From Limiplasma sp036645955 (GTDB lineage: Bacteria > Bacillota > Clostridia > Christensenellales > Aristaeellaceae): a stretch of 64,000 nucleotides of DNA. The DNA lies in contig JAVXND010000007.1 of the NCBI GenBank assembly GCA_036645955.1, positions 1 to 64,000 on the forward strand, written 5' to 3'. Positions 24,280-33,183 of this stretch are shown piece by piece (position 1 is the stretch's first letter; each line of letters starts with the position of its first letter). Under the pieces are notes generated by a model. It did no database searches. It saw only the letters and a program-made list of their open reading frames with translations, and had not been told where the DNA came from. The translations under genes and the position numbers were made by a program.

Positions 24280-27200
24280 ATGATTTTCACCGCACGTAAA
24301 AAGCTTCAACCATTTCAAAGGGGCATTGGTATCACGGTCATTCTTTGCCTTGTTTTGTTACTTTTTGGGAATGCACTTGCGCAAGAGGGCTGTGAAGTGA
24401 GCGGCGTTGTAAACGCGAACGGCTCGCCTGCGGCAAATGTTACGCTCACACTGCAAAGCGCTTCGGGTTTGCTTACGGAACAAACCACGGGCACTGACGG
24501 CGTGTTTACTTTTCAAAACGTTAAAAACGGCAATGCAACGCTGACCATTTCACCACCCGCTGGGCTTGCGGTGATGAATGTGGATGACGCTATTGTTCAT
24601 GCGATTGGCCCGTATCAAATGGCGCTGACGCTTGACGCTGGGAAGCAAGCCCCTCATGTGGTGGAGCTGGCAAAAGCGGCTTCCATGACAGGCTCCGCGC
24701 CTGAGCTGGGCGCGGGAAAAACCATCACTGCTGTATCTGTGTATGCAAATGCAAGCACACAAACCAAGGAAGACGGCAGCTTCCGTTTTGATGGAATGGC
24801 TGTGGGTGATTATAGCATCTATGTGCCGATTCTTGAGGGTAAAACCCCCGCAAAGGATTCGCCTTGGCGCTTAACCAAGCAGGGGGATATGCTTTGGCTG
24901 ACGGTGTCTGTGCCTACGGGTGCGGAGCATAAGCTGCCAGAGCTTGTGTTTGCTACGCCCACAAGCATTGAAGGCTGTGCGTATGTGGATGCGGATGGCG
25001 ATTTTAAGCAAACGCAAGGCGAACAGCTGATGACGGGCGTGCCTGTTACACTCCAGCGCGCTTCTGGGAACGACGCTTGGGAAACGGTGGGCAATACCCA
25101 AACCGACGAATATGGAAAGTACGCCTTTGGAGAACTGACAGAGGGCACCTATCGCATCAGCTGTCAAACAACTGTGAGCGAATATCTTGTTTCTGTGGTA
25201 GGTGCAAATGCGCAGGCTTTGGAGGATGGAAGCGCTATTTGCAGTCAGCCGCTTACGCTCACCAATGGCATGCAAAGCAAGGGCGAGGCCGATATTGGTT
25301 TGCAGGTGCCTTCCACATTGCAATTCAGCGCCTATGTGGATAAAAATGGGGATGGCGTGCGCACGGATAAAGAAATGCCGCTGGGCGGCGTGAAGGTGGA
25401 GGTTTTGAGCGGTGAAACCGCCATTGCCTCGGGAGAAACCGATGCGTCGGGGTTGCTTACGCTAAACGGTGTGCGTTCAGGCAACCATTCGCTTCGTGTG
25501 ACCATGCCAAGCGGATATGGCGTTGTGATTCCTGCACAACCTACGGCGGGGCAAAATGGAATGACAAAAGCGGCCGGCAATGTGGGTACGAGCGAAACGC
25601 TGCCCTTTGCGGGCGGCCAAACGGTTGCGGCGAGTGCGGGCGCACGGTTTGTAGGCTCGCTCGGCGGTATGGCATTTGAAGATATGAACAACAACGGCGT
25701 GCTGGATGCAGGCGAGCCTGGTGTGGCAGGCGTTCAAATTCATTTGGTCGGCAACAAAACGGGCGCGGTTTATGATTTGACCACGGATGAAACAGGCAAC
25801 TTCTGTTTTGATGGCTTAGCGGATGACAACTATACCATCAGCGCGGTATTGCCAGAGGGTATGCTGTTTGCACGCTATTCAAGAACGGGCGGCGATTTAA
25901 GAAGCATTTTTTCAGGCTCCACGCAATTCCGCGAATATCCCGTTCGCAATGCCGCACGTGTGGAAAACAAGAACATCGGCGTCATCGAAAAAGGCGTTGT
26001 GGAGGGTCAAGCGTTTATAGACGCAAACTACAACGGGATGCTGGATGAGGGCGAGGTTGGCTTTGAGGGTGTCACCCTTGAAGTAACCAAGCTGAGCAAT
26101 ACGGAAATCATGGGCAGAACCGTATCTGCAAAAGATGGTACCTATCGCTTTGAAGGGCTGCGCGGCGGGGATTATCGCTTGCGTGCCATACTCCCCGAGG
26201 GCGGCAACATTTTTACCAAGGTGCCCGCAACCCTGACGAGCAACGCAAACCTTTTTGCGCAACGCGGCACAAGGCGCGAAAATAGCATAGAGCCTGTAAG
26301 CATTGTAAGCGGCGGATCGGCGAAAACGCTGGTAGGTGTGGCGGTGGGCGCTACGCTAAGCGGTACCGTGTACCAAGATGCGGATTACAATGGCAGCTTG
26401 AACGGCAAAGAAAAGAAGCTTTCTGGCATAAAAGTACAGCTGGTGGATGCCGCAGGTGCGGTTGTAGCCACGGATAACACAGCGGGGGACGGAAAATACA
26501 AGCTGGAGGGCATTATGCCAGGGCAGTACACGGTGTGCTTCCAGCGCAAACCTGCCTTTGGCTTTACGCGCCTGCGTCCTGATGAAAAGGGCGGGAGCCA
26601 TGTCACCATGCTTCAAGGGGAGCTGGGTGTAACTGCGCCCATAGAAATAGCCATGGGGCAGGAGATTACCGATATCAATGCAGGCATGCTTCCCGCATCC
26701 ACCGTTGCGGGCAACCTTTTCCTCGATACCAACGATGACGGATTGCGCAGTGAAGGCGAACAGGGCATGGTGGGTGCAAGCGTGCGTCTGTTAAGCGAGG
26801 ATGGCGAAATTGACCTCACCAAGTCGGTGGAGGTGGATGGAAAATACTTCTTCGACGGCGTAATGCCAGGCAAGTATACGCTTACCTATCTTCTGCCTGA
26901 GCATGCGGAGCTTTCACGCGTAGCGGAGGGTGGAAACACACTTGAAAACCAAGGCCGTGAAACCAGCACAGCGCCATTTTCTGTAACCATGGGCGAAGCA
27001 TTCCAATGCCCGCTTGTGGGTGCGGTGGTGCTGGGTGATTTTACCGGCTTCCTCTTCCACGATATCAACGGAAACGGCGTGGCGGATGAGGGCGAGGAAC
27101 GCATGGCAGGTATGGAAATTACCTTAACGCCAGACCGCGCAAGTGCGAAAACGACAAGCGATGTTTCACAAGCGACTGGTGAATTTGCTTTGAACGGACT

Positions 27201-28455
27201 ACGGCCAGCCAATTATACGCTTACAATGAAATTGCCGAGCGGCTATATTTTCAGCCATGATCTTGTGGCTGACGGCATGAGCTTGGATGCGGCACAGGAA
27301 TTTACCACGGATTGCTCTTGGCGCATCCTCACCAACCGCACGGAAAAAGCAATAGGCGCGGTGAAGCCCGCGAGCGTATCGGGCGTGCTATGGTTGGATG
27401 AAAACAAAGACGGCACACAAGGAAATGGGGAAATGCTGTTATCGGGCGTGACGCTTGAGCTGGTAGAGGAAACAAGCGCTCGCACAGTGGCGCATGCGAC
27501 CTCCGATGAAAAGGGCTTTACCTTTGAAAACGTGCGCCCAGGCAATTATACCGTGCGCTTTGCCTTGCCAAACCAAACGGAACCCGCCGCAGATAACCGC
27601 TCCACCTTTGCCCCCGATGGCGGCTACATGGCTGACAAGGGCATTGCGGTTGCGGAAGGCCAGAGCATGACCGACCTGGCCACAGGGCTTGTGAGCCGCA
27701 CGAGCGTAGGCGGCAAGGTGTGGCTGGATGAAAACGGAAAAACCACGCCTGTAGCAGGGGTTACGGTCATGCTGTTTGCGGGCAAACAAACAACGCCTTT
27801 GCAAAATACCCTCACCGCAGAGGATGGCAGCTACCGTTTTGACGGCTTATGGCCAGAGGATTATTATTTGCAGGCAAGCTTGCCAAATGGCTTGATTTTT
27901 GTGAAGCCAGACGATCCCAATTATGACAAGGGTGCATCTGTGATTACGGCGGTGGGAGATGCCGCGGGTACGAGCGAGCTGTTTTATCTGCAAATGGCAC
28001 AGCATATGCTTGCGCAGAATATCATCTATATCAAGCCTGCAAAGGTCGGCGACTTGGTTTGGCTGGATGAAAACAAAAATGGGCTGATTGATCAGGACGA
28101 GCCGCTCATACCTGGTGTGCAAATTTCATTGATGCAAAATGGAAAGGCGGCCTATCAAACCACATCCAACGCATTTGGCTATTACCTGTTTGACGATGTA
28201 TATCCCGGCGAGTATGTTCTCAAAGCAACGGCATACCCAGAGCTTGGCATTACCAAACAGGTGCCGCAGCTGCGCATGATCTCCAGCTGCCTTGTTTCAG
28301 GGGATGGTACCGAGGCTCAAACCGATGCATTTTCAGTGGTCAGCGGAAGCAAGAATACGGACGCTGACCTTGGCTATCTGTTAAAGGATGGACAGCAAAT
28401 GCCTTCGGCCATTGTGCCGCCCACCTTGAGGGATTGGACAAAGAAAACGGAGTAG
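24280..28455 (+). CDS. Large secreted SdrD B-like repeat protein
   Basis: 1391 residues: signal peptide (about 1-35, ending ALA-Q), a carboxypeptidase-regulatory-like repeat, then ten SdrD/Cna-B type beta-sandwich repeats, each opening with a calcium-loop-like motif (DxNxDG, for example YVDKNGDG, FEDMNNNG, WLDENKNG) and containing G-x-Y-x-F and G-x-Y. No LPXTG, SLH or other anchor is visible at the end, which finishes RDWTKKTE. Likely a long extracellular stalk, adhesin or matrix protein. Tail to tail with spoIIE, only 19 bases apart. Confidence 0.85.
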   Translation: MIFTARKKLQPFQRGIGITVILCLVLLLFGNALAQEGCEVSGVVNANGSPAANVTLTLQSASGLLTEQTTGTDGVFTFQNVKNGNATLTISPPAGLAVMNVDDAIVHAIGPYQMALTLDAGKQAPHVVELAKAASMTGSAPELGAGKTITAVSVYANASTQTKEDGSFRFDGMAVGDYSIYVPILEGKTPAKDSPWRLTKQGDMLWLTVSVPTGAEHKLPELVFATPTSIEGCAYVDADGDFKQTQGEQLMTGVPVTLQRASGNDAWETVGNTQTDEYGKYAFGELTEGTYRISCQTTVSEYLVSVVGANAQALEDGSAICSQPLTLTNGMQSKGEADIGLQVPSTLQFSAYVDKNGDGVRTDKEMPLGGVKVEVLSGETAIASGETDASGLLTLNGVRSGNHSLRVTMPSGYGVVIPAQPTAGQNGMTKAAGNVGTSETLPFAGGQTVAASAGARFVGSLGGMAFEDMNNNGVLDAGEPGVAGVQIHLVGNKTGAVYDLTTDETGNFCFDGLADDNYTISAVLPEGMLFARYSRTGGDLRSIFSGSTQFREYPVRNAARVENKNIGVIEKGVVEGQAFIDANYNGMLDEGEVGFEGVTLEVTKLSNTEIMGRTVSAKDGTYRFEGLRGGDYRLRAILPEGGNIFTKVPATLTSNANLFAQRGTRRENSIEPVSIVSGGSAKTLVGVAVGATLSGTVYQDADYNGSLNGKEKKLSGIKVQLVDAAGAVVATDNTAGDGKYKLEGIMPGQYTVCFQRKPAFGFTRLRPDEKGGSHVTMLQGELGVTAPIEIAMGQEITDINAGMLPASTVAGNLFLDTNDDGLRSEGEQGMVGASVRLLSEDGEIDLTKSVEVDGKYFFDGVMPGKYTLTYLLPEHAELSRVAEGGNTLENQGRETSTAPFSVTMGEAFQCPLVGAVVLGDFTGFLFHDINGNGVADEGEERMAGMEITLTPDRASAKTTSDVSQATGEFALNGLRPANYTLTMKLPSGYIFSHDLVADGMSLDAAQEFTTDCSWRILTNRTEKAIGAVKPASVSGVLWLDENKDGTQGNGEMLLSGVTLELVEETSARTVAHATSDEKGFTFENVRPGNYTVRFALPNQTEPAADNRSTFAPDGGYMADKGIAVAEGQSMTDLATGLVSRTSVGGKVWLDENGKTTPVAGVTVMLFAGKQTTPLQNTLTAEDGSYRFDGLWPEDYYLQASLPNGLIFVKPDDPNYDKGASVITAVGDAAGTSELFYLQMAQHMLAQNIIYIKPAKVGDLVWLDENKNGLIDQDEPLIPGVQISLMQNGKAAYQTTSNAFGYYLFDDVYPGEYVLKATAYPELGITKQVPQLRMISSCLVSGDGTEAQTDAFSVVSGSKNTDADLGYLLKDGQQMPSAIVPPTLRDWTKKTE

Positions 28456-28474
28456 AAGCATGTGAAGCCTTTGC

Positions 28475-30820
28475 TTATTCACCGCCGCGCTGCCGATCAA
28501 TCAGCAGCATCACCATCACGGACATGTCATCCTTTGGCGTGCCGTCGCTTGCGAGCAACGCGTTTCGAATGAGCGCGTCCGCCATGCGCTGAGGCTGGAT
28601 GAACAGGCTTTCGCTTAACACGCGCTCCATCTGCTCATCATCTCGAAAGACATCGGCAATGCCGTCGCTCATCAAAACCAAAATATCGCCGCTGTGTAAG
28701 CGGTATTGAATGGCAGTGGGTACAGCCTCCTCCATGATGCCGAGCGGCAGGGAGGCTGTATCCGTTTTTTTCATATGATTTCCGCGCACAATCCAAGAGG
28801 CGCAGGCACCTAGCTTTTCGCTGAAGACATCGCCCGTCCAAAGGTCTATATCCGCCAAATCCACGGTTGAAAACTGCTCATCCTCCTGTGCACTGAGCAT
28901 GATGCCATTCACGGCGGTAATGGCTTGCCTGCGGGTATAGCCAGCCTCTAACAGCAGGAGCAGCAATTCCAAGGTTTTTTCACTTTGCTGATTGGCCGCC
29001 GCGCCGTGCCCCATACCATCGGAGAGCATCATTAACAGCCGCCCGCCCTCACAGCGCTTAAATACGCAGGTATCACCGCATACATTGGGGTCATCCTTAT
29101 CCGCACGCTGCCCTGCGCACAGGCTTGCGGTGCCGATGACTGCGCTGTAAAGCGGAATTTCCTCAAGCTCTACATGCCCTTTTTCAGCGCGCGCTATGGA
29201 AAGGGGCATGTTTTCGTTTGCGCTCAGGTAACGCAGCAGACTTTCCAGCGGCTTTTGAATGGGCAACAGGCTTTCCGCCTCAAGCGCCGCTTGCAAATGA
29301 CCATCAACGCGCCGTGCATAGCAGAGCTTTGCGGGTATGCGCAATTCATCAATGGCGAGGTTGAGCACATGCGCGGCTTGCAAATCACTGAAGCTTTCAC
29401 CTGCGGCTAGCACGCTTAATTCCCCTAAGGTGCCTGTCATGGCGGCGAGGTGCGTGAGGGTCAGCTCGCGTTCAAATTGCGCTTTGGTGTAGGCCGCGCG
29501 GCGCTTTTGGCGGTTGATCAGCGCAGAATGGGCAGTGGCGGGGATTGCGTCCGCTCTTAAACAGCCATGCTCTGCCAAAATGGGAAGCTGTGCATCGTCT
29601 ATGCTTGCGCCGCTTTCACTCAATTCCATCAAAGCGTTAAGCATGCGCTCGGTCCTCGGGCGACTGCGTCCCCAGCATTGCTCGCGGTTGGCACAGCGTT
29701 CGCACAAAAGAGCCCCAAGCTCTGAGCTGGCATTGGAGATCAAATCCGTGCGTTTGGGAAGCGCTTCGGCAAGCCTTTGCACGGCTTCCTGCATATGGGC
29801 GATGCGTTGCGTAACAAAAGCATTTTCCATGGTAACAGTAGCCCTTGGGGAAACGGCGGAAAAATTACGCACCCATTCAAACACAGGCATGGGCAGGAGG
29901 GCAAAAAGCGTACTGCCAATCCCGACAGCCCAATACGACAGCGTGGGTGTATGGAGCGGCGTAATAAAAAAAGCCAACAAATTACCAAGCATAGCCAGCG
30001 GAATGCACAGCCAGCGCCTTTTTAACAAAAAAGGAAAGCCGCAAAACAGGCCGCACATGGCAAGGCTAAGCGCGATGCGGCAATCGTGCCCGCCAAGCGC
30101 CATGGATAACCCGCAAAGCAAACCGGCGGCTACGCCGTAAAGCGTTCCGCTGGATACGGAAATGGCCACCGTGAGCAACAGGGCGGATACTTGCCCTAGG
30201 TTGAGCGAAAACACGCGGAAATAGCCTAAGCCACTGACCAACAGCAGACACAACAGCATGCAGCTTGCCCGCTCGCGCGAACGCGAGGGCACGCCTGTGG
30301 CATCAATGGCCTCCAGCCCATATCGAAGGCTTGCGGATGAGAGCATGCCAATGGGTACCGCCGCACAGCTTAAAAGGATGCTCATGGGGTCTGCGCCTGC
30401 GAGCGCGGCAAAGGTGCGCGGCATCATTGCAAGGCCGCCTAGCACGGCGGTTTCAATGCCGCTCTTGGGCTGACAGCGGAGCTTGATGAGCCATAGCGCC
30501 ATACAGCCCACATACTGCCATGGGTCTGCATCCAGCCCCCAAAGCAAGCGAAGCAACAGCGATAAACCAAAACCCAGCAATGCAAAGGGTGAGGAACGCT
30601 CCTTGCTTGCGAGCAAAGCGGCCGCCGCAAAGGGGGAGGGTATGCCAAACCAACTCACAAATGGCAATAAAAACATACAGGCGGTGATTGCGAAGGGGCG
30701 TATCAGGCTTTTGAACATTGCGGGAATGGCAAAAAGCAGAATGTGCATATCAAAACCCCTGCGTTTGGATGCGGACTTTGCACGCGTTGACGCTGTGGTG
30801 GAAGCTGTACCAAATTGCAT
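28475..30820 (-). CDS. spoIIE: SpoIIE, sporulation stage II PP2C phosphatase
   Basis: Dephosphorylates SpoIIAA to release sigma-F in the forespore and helps polar septum formation. About ten transmembrane helices in residues 25-310, a regulatory region with Cys-rich LLCERCANREQCWG, and a C-terminal PP2C domain with LSDGMGHG and LVLMSDGI. 781 residues, close to Bacillus (827). ATG 30820 has AGGAGG seven bases upstream. The promoter region carries a long spacer and a Spo0A-box-like site. Confidence 0.95.
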   Translation of the reverse strand: MQFGTASTTASTRAKSASKRRGFDMHILLFAIPAMFKSLIRPFAITACMFLLPFVSWFGIPSPFAAAALLASKERSSPFALLGFGLSLLLRLLWGLDADPWQYVGCMALWLIKLRCQPKSGIETAVLGGLAMMPRTFAALAGADPMSILLSCAAVPIGMLSSASLRYGLEAIDATGVPSRSRERASCMLLCLLLVSGLGYFRVFSLNLGQVSALLLTVAISVSSGTLYGVAAGLLCGLSMALGGHDCRIALSLAMCGLFCGFPFLLKRRWLCIPLAMLGNLLAFFITPLHTPTLSYWAVGIGSTLFALLPMPVFEWVRNFSAVSPRATVTMENAFVTQRIAHMQEAVQRLAEALPKRTDLISNASSELGALLCERCANREQCWGRSRPRTERMLNALMELSESGASIDDAQLPILAEHGCLRADAIPATAHSALINRQKRRAAYTKAQFERELTLTHLAAMTGTLGELSVLAAGESFSDLQAAHVLNLAIDELRIPAKLCYARRVDGHLQAALEAESLLPIQKPLESLLRYLSANENMPLSIARAEKGHVELEEIPLYSAVIGTASLCAGQRADKDDPNVCGDTCVFKRCEGGRLLMMLSDGMGHGAAANQQSEKTLELLLLLLEAGYTRRQAITAVNGIMLSAQEDEQFSTVDLADIDLWTGDVFSEKLGACASWIVRGNHMKKTDTASLPLGIMEEAVPTAIQYRLHSGDILVLMSDGIADVFRDDEQMERVLSESLFIQPQRMADALIRNALLASDGTPKDDMSVMVMLLIDRQRGGE

Positions 30821-30850
30821 ATGCCGCCCTCCTATGACAAGTGTAAGGCT

Positions 30851-30906
30851 AGTATATATACCCCTTCATGGGTGCTATGTCGTTTTGCGGCGCGAAAGTT
30901 GTCAAG
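30851..30906 (-). promoter_or_regulatory. Candidate Spo0A-dependent promoter of spoIIE
   Basis: Minus strand ACGACA (complement 30878-30883) and TATACT (complement 30851-30856) are separated by 21 bases, the unusual long spacer of Spo0A-activated spoIIE/spoIIG promoters. GTTGTCAAG at 30898-30906 matches seven of nine positions of the 0A box TTTGTCRAA, just upstream of the -35. Confidence 0.4.
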
Positions 30907-30995
30907 TTTATGGTTGCGCTTGTTTGATACGGCGCATAAAAAAAACCACTGCGGCACAAGCTAGGCTTGAATGCGAGCAATGGAGGAATGAGCAT

Positions 30996-31895
30996 ATGGA
31001 AAACAAGAAAAAATGGGCGGGTTGGCTGGTGCTTACCGTGATTGTGGTGGTGGCGGCTGTAGCGCTTGCAATGACGAATCAAATAACGGAAAAACCCATT
31101 GCGGATCGCAACCTGACAGAATCTCAAGAGGCGCTTCGCAAGCTTTTTCCAGAGGCAGATGAAGGCACGGCAGGCTTTGAAAGCATGGCAACGGAGGAGA
31201 GCGGCGGGCTTCAATTTGCATATACCGTCAAAAAAGCAGGCGAAACGGTTGGCTATGCGGTTAAGTACACCGTGCAGGGCTATGCGGGGCCTATTGAAGT
31301 CATTGCGGGCTTGAATGCGGATGAAACCCTGCGCGGCGTGAATGTGGGCGGGTCGGAGTTTAAGGAAACGGAGGGTGTGGGTTCCAAAGCCAAGGAACCA
31401 GCCTTTACCGATCAGTTTACGGGAAAGAAACCGCCGCTCAAGCTTGGCGAAAATATTGATGCCATTTCAGGCGCGACCATTACAAGCCGCGCGGTGACGG
31501 ATGGCGTAAACGAGGCAACGAACAAATTAAATGCAATGCTTGGCAAGGGCGGTACGCCTGCCGCACCCAGCGAGGGTGAAGGTGCGGCGCAAGCGGTACC
31601 AGCCGCAGGGCGAACGGTCAATGCAAGCGTCATGGGCTATGCAGGGCCTGTGCTTGTGCATGTGACCATAGACGACGGCGGCGCGATTACGTCGCTGGCT
31701 GTAGGGGCGGAACGCTTTATGGAAACAGAGGGCGTGGGTACGCGCGTGAAGGAAGAAGCGTTTACAGCACAATTTGTGGGCAAGAAGCCTCCGATTGCCA
31801 TGGGAGATGTGGATGCGGTTTCGGGCGCGACAGTATCCTCTACGGCAGTGGTGGATGCCGTGAACGAGGCGGGCGCGTTTTTGAAACAGAAGTAA
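30996..31895 (+). CDS. Membrane-anchored protein with two FMN-binding domains
   Basis: An N-terminal helix (about residues 6-26) anchors two tandem FMN-binding domains of the RnfG/NqrC/PplA type, about residues 65-180 and 205-299. Each has the flavinylation motif SGAT (Ser158-Thr161 and Ser276-Thr279) to which ApbE attaches FMN through the Thr. Likely a surface electron carrier. GGAGGA precedes ATG 30996; the frame runs further upstream but without RBS and across the spoIIE start. No ApbE, Rnf or Ndh partner is in the window, and no lipobox is seen. Confidence 0.88.
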   Translation: MENKKKWAGWLVLTVIVVVAAVALAMTNQITEKPIADRNLTESQEALRKLFPEADEGTAGFESMATEESGGLQFAYTVKKAGETVGYAVKYTVQGYAGPIEVIAGLNADETLRGVNVGGSEFKETEGVGSKAKEPAFTDQFTGKKPPLKLGENIDAISGATITSRAVTDGVNEATNKLNAMLGKGGTPAAPSEGEGAAQAVPAAGRTVNASVMGYAGPVLVHVTIDDGGAITSLAVGAERFMETEGVGTRVKEEAFTAQFVGKKPPIAMGDVDAVSGATVSSTAVVDAVNEAGAFLKQK

Positions 31896-31960
31896 CAATT
31901 GTGAAATGGGCGGCACTGCACTTAGCCAAAATGAACTTTTAGCATATGCAAAATGGATTG

Positions 31961-31997
31961 AAACAGCGCTGAAATGGGCGGCCATTCAGCGCTGTTT
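31961..31997. terminator. Strong hairpin after the FMN-domain gene
   Basis: Perfect 13-bp arms AAACAGCGCTGAA (31961-31973) and TTCAGCGCTGTTT (31985-31997), extended by ATGG/CCAT near the loop. The following T run is weak, so termination may be inefficient. TGAAATGGGCGGC also occurs upstream near 31904. Confidence 0.55.
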
Positions 31998-32044
31998 GCA
32001 TTTGGCTTATGCACCAGGGCACGCCTCCTGAAACAAACTCCCAC

Positions 32045-32073
32045 TTGTTCTTGACGCTTGCCTATAGTATAAT
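32045..32073 (+). promoter_or_regulatory. Sigma-A promoter of the NAGPA-domain gene
   Basis: TTGTTC (32045-32050), 17-base spacer, TATAAT (32068-32073). Confidence 0.55.
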
Positions 32074-32141
32074 GAACATGATTCGGGTTTTTTCCCGATG
32101 AATGGGCTGTAATGCCCGAAATGAAAGGAATGTTTGCTTTT

Positions 32142-33173
32142 ATGCGTAAAACCACTTTTACCGTTATGAGCGTTATGGTTGTGTTGATGGCGTTATCCTT
32201 GGCATTTTTGGTACCTTCTGGCGCAATTACCGAGGACGCGGCTACCCGCTACACCGATGCCACCTACCAAGAAACCGATGAGGACGGCTTTGCAGAAATT
32301 GCCCGCAGGGAGTTAAAGCCTGTGGCGATCCTAGCCAATGCGGCAATCAGCGATGTTTTGCCCGCCGAAAAAATCCAGCCTCTGCCCATAGACCTTGCCA
32401 CGCCTGGCAATGCCCCGATTGCGGAAAACTTTACCGAAACGGGCTATCATGACGATACCATCATTGTAGAGATGGAACAAAAACGTCTTTACGACAGCAA
32501 TGTGTTCATTGCAACAGTGAAAATCGCCACGCCCTCACAGCTTCGCACGGCAGTGGCAGGCGATAAAATCAGCTCCACACGCACCAACCATACCTCCAAA
32601 ATTACCGAAAACTACAATGGAATTGTGGGGGTAAACGGGGACTATTACACCAAAACCAAGGGCGGTGTGATTGTGCGGCAGGGTGAAACCTTCCGCGAAA
32701 AGTTTAGCGATAATTTGGATTTGCTGTTGATTGACGAAATGGGCGACTTCCATATTCTGCTCAAGGGAGTGGATTCGCAAAAGAGCGAGCTGGCGGCATT
32801 GCGTGCGGAGCATCAGGTTGTGAACGGCTTTTTCTTCGGCCCTGGGCTTGTGGTGGATGGCAAGGCGAGGGAAATTCCTGAAAAATATCAATTTGATCCC
32901 AATGCCAAAAACCCGCGCGCAGGGATTGCCCAGCTTGCGCCGCTTACCTACGCCATTGTGGTGGTGAACGGCCGCACCGAGGCTTCCGCAGGCGTTACCA
33001 TGACGGAGTTTGCGGATGTGATGATGCAGCTTGGCGCACAGCAGGCGTACAATCTGGATGGCGGCAATAGCGCCACGCTTGCGTTCCATGGCGCGGTTTA
33101 TAACGATAAGCCGCAGGCGGAGCGCACGGTAACGGATATCATTTATTTCACCAGCGCAACACAACAGAAATGA
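32142..33173 (+). CDS. Secreted phosphodiester glycosidase (NAGPA/DUF2233) family protein
   Basis: A signal-anchor-like N-terminus (about residues 1-25) leads to a NAGPA domain with GVNGDYYTK and the hallmark YNLDGGNSAT near the end. Family members cleave sugar-1-phosphodiester bonds in wall polymers or act on modified cell-wall glycans; the substrate here is unknown. I choose ATG 32142 (AAAGGA 12 bases upstream); in-frame ATGs at 32130 and 32112 lack a spaced RBS. 343 residues. The Lgt-like gene follows after 10 bases. Confidence 0.85.
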   Translation: MRKTTFTVMSVMVVLMALSLAFLVPSGAITEDAATRYTDATYQETDEDGFAEIARRELKPVAILANAAISDVLPAEKIQPLPIDLATPGNAPIAENFTETGYHDDTIIVEMEQKRLYDSNVFIATVKIATPSQLRTAVAGDKISSTRTNHTSKITENYNGIVGVNGDYYTKTKGGVIVRQGETFREKFSDNLDLLLIDEMGDFHILLKGVDSQKSELAALRAEHQVVNGFFFGPGLVVDGKAREIPEKYQFDPNAKNPRAGIAQLAPLTYAIVVVNGRTEASAGVTMTEFADVMMQLGAQQAYNLDGGNSATLAFHGAVYNDKPQAERTVTDIIYFTSATQQK

Positions 33174-33183
33174 GGAAATACCA

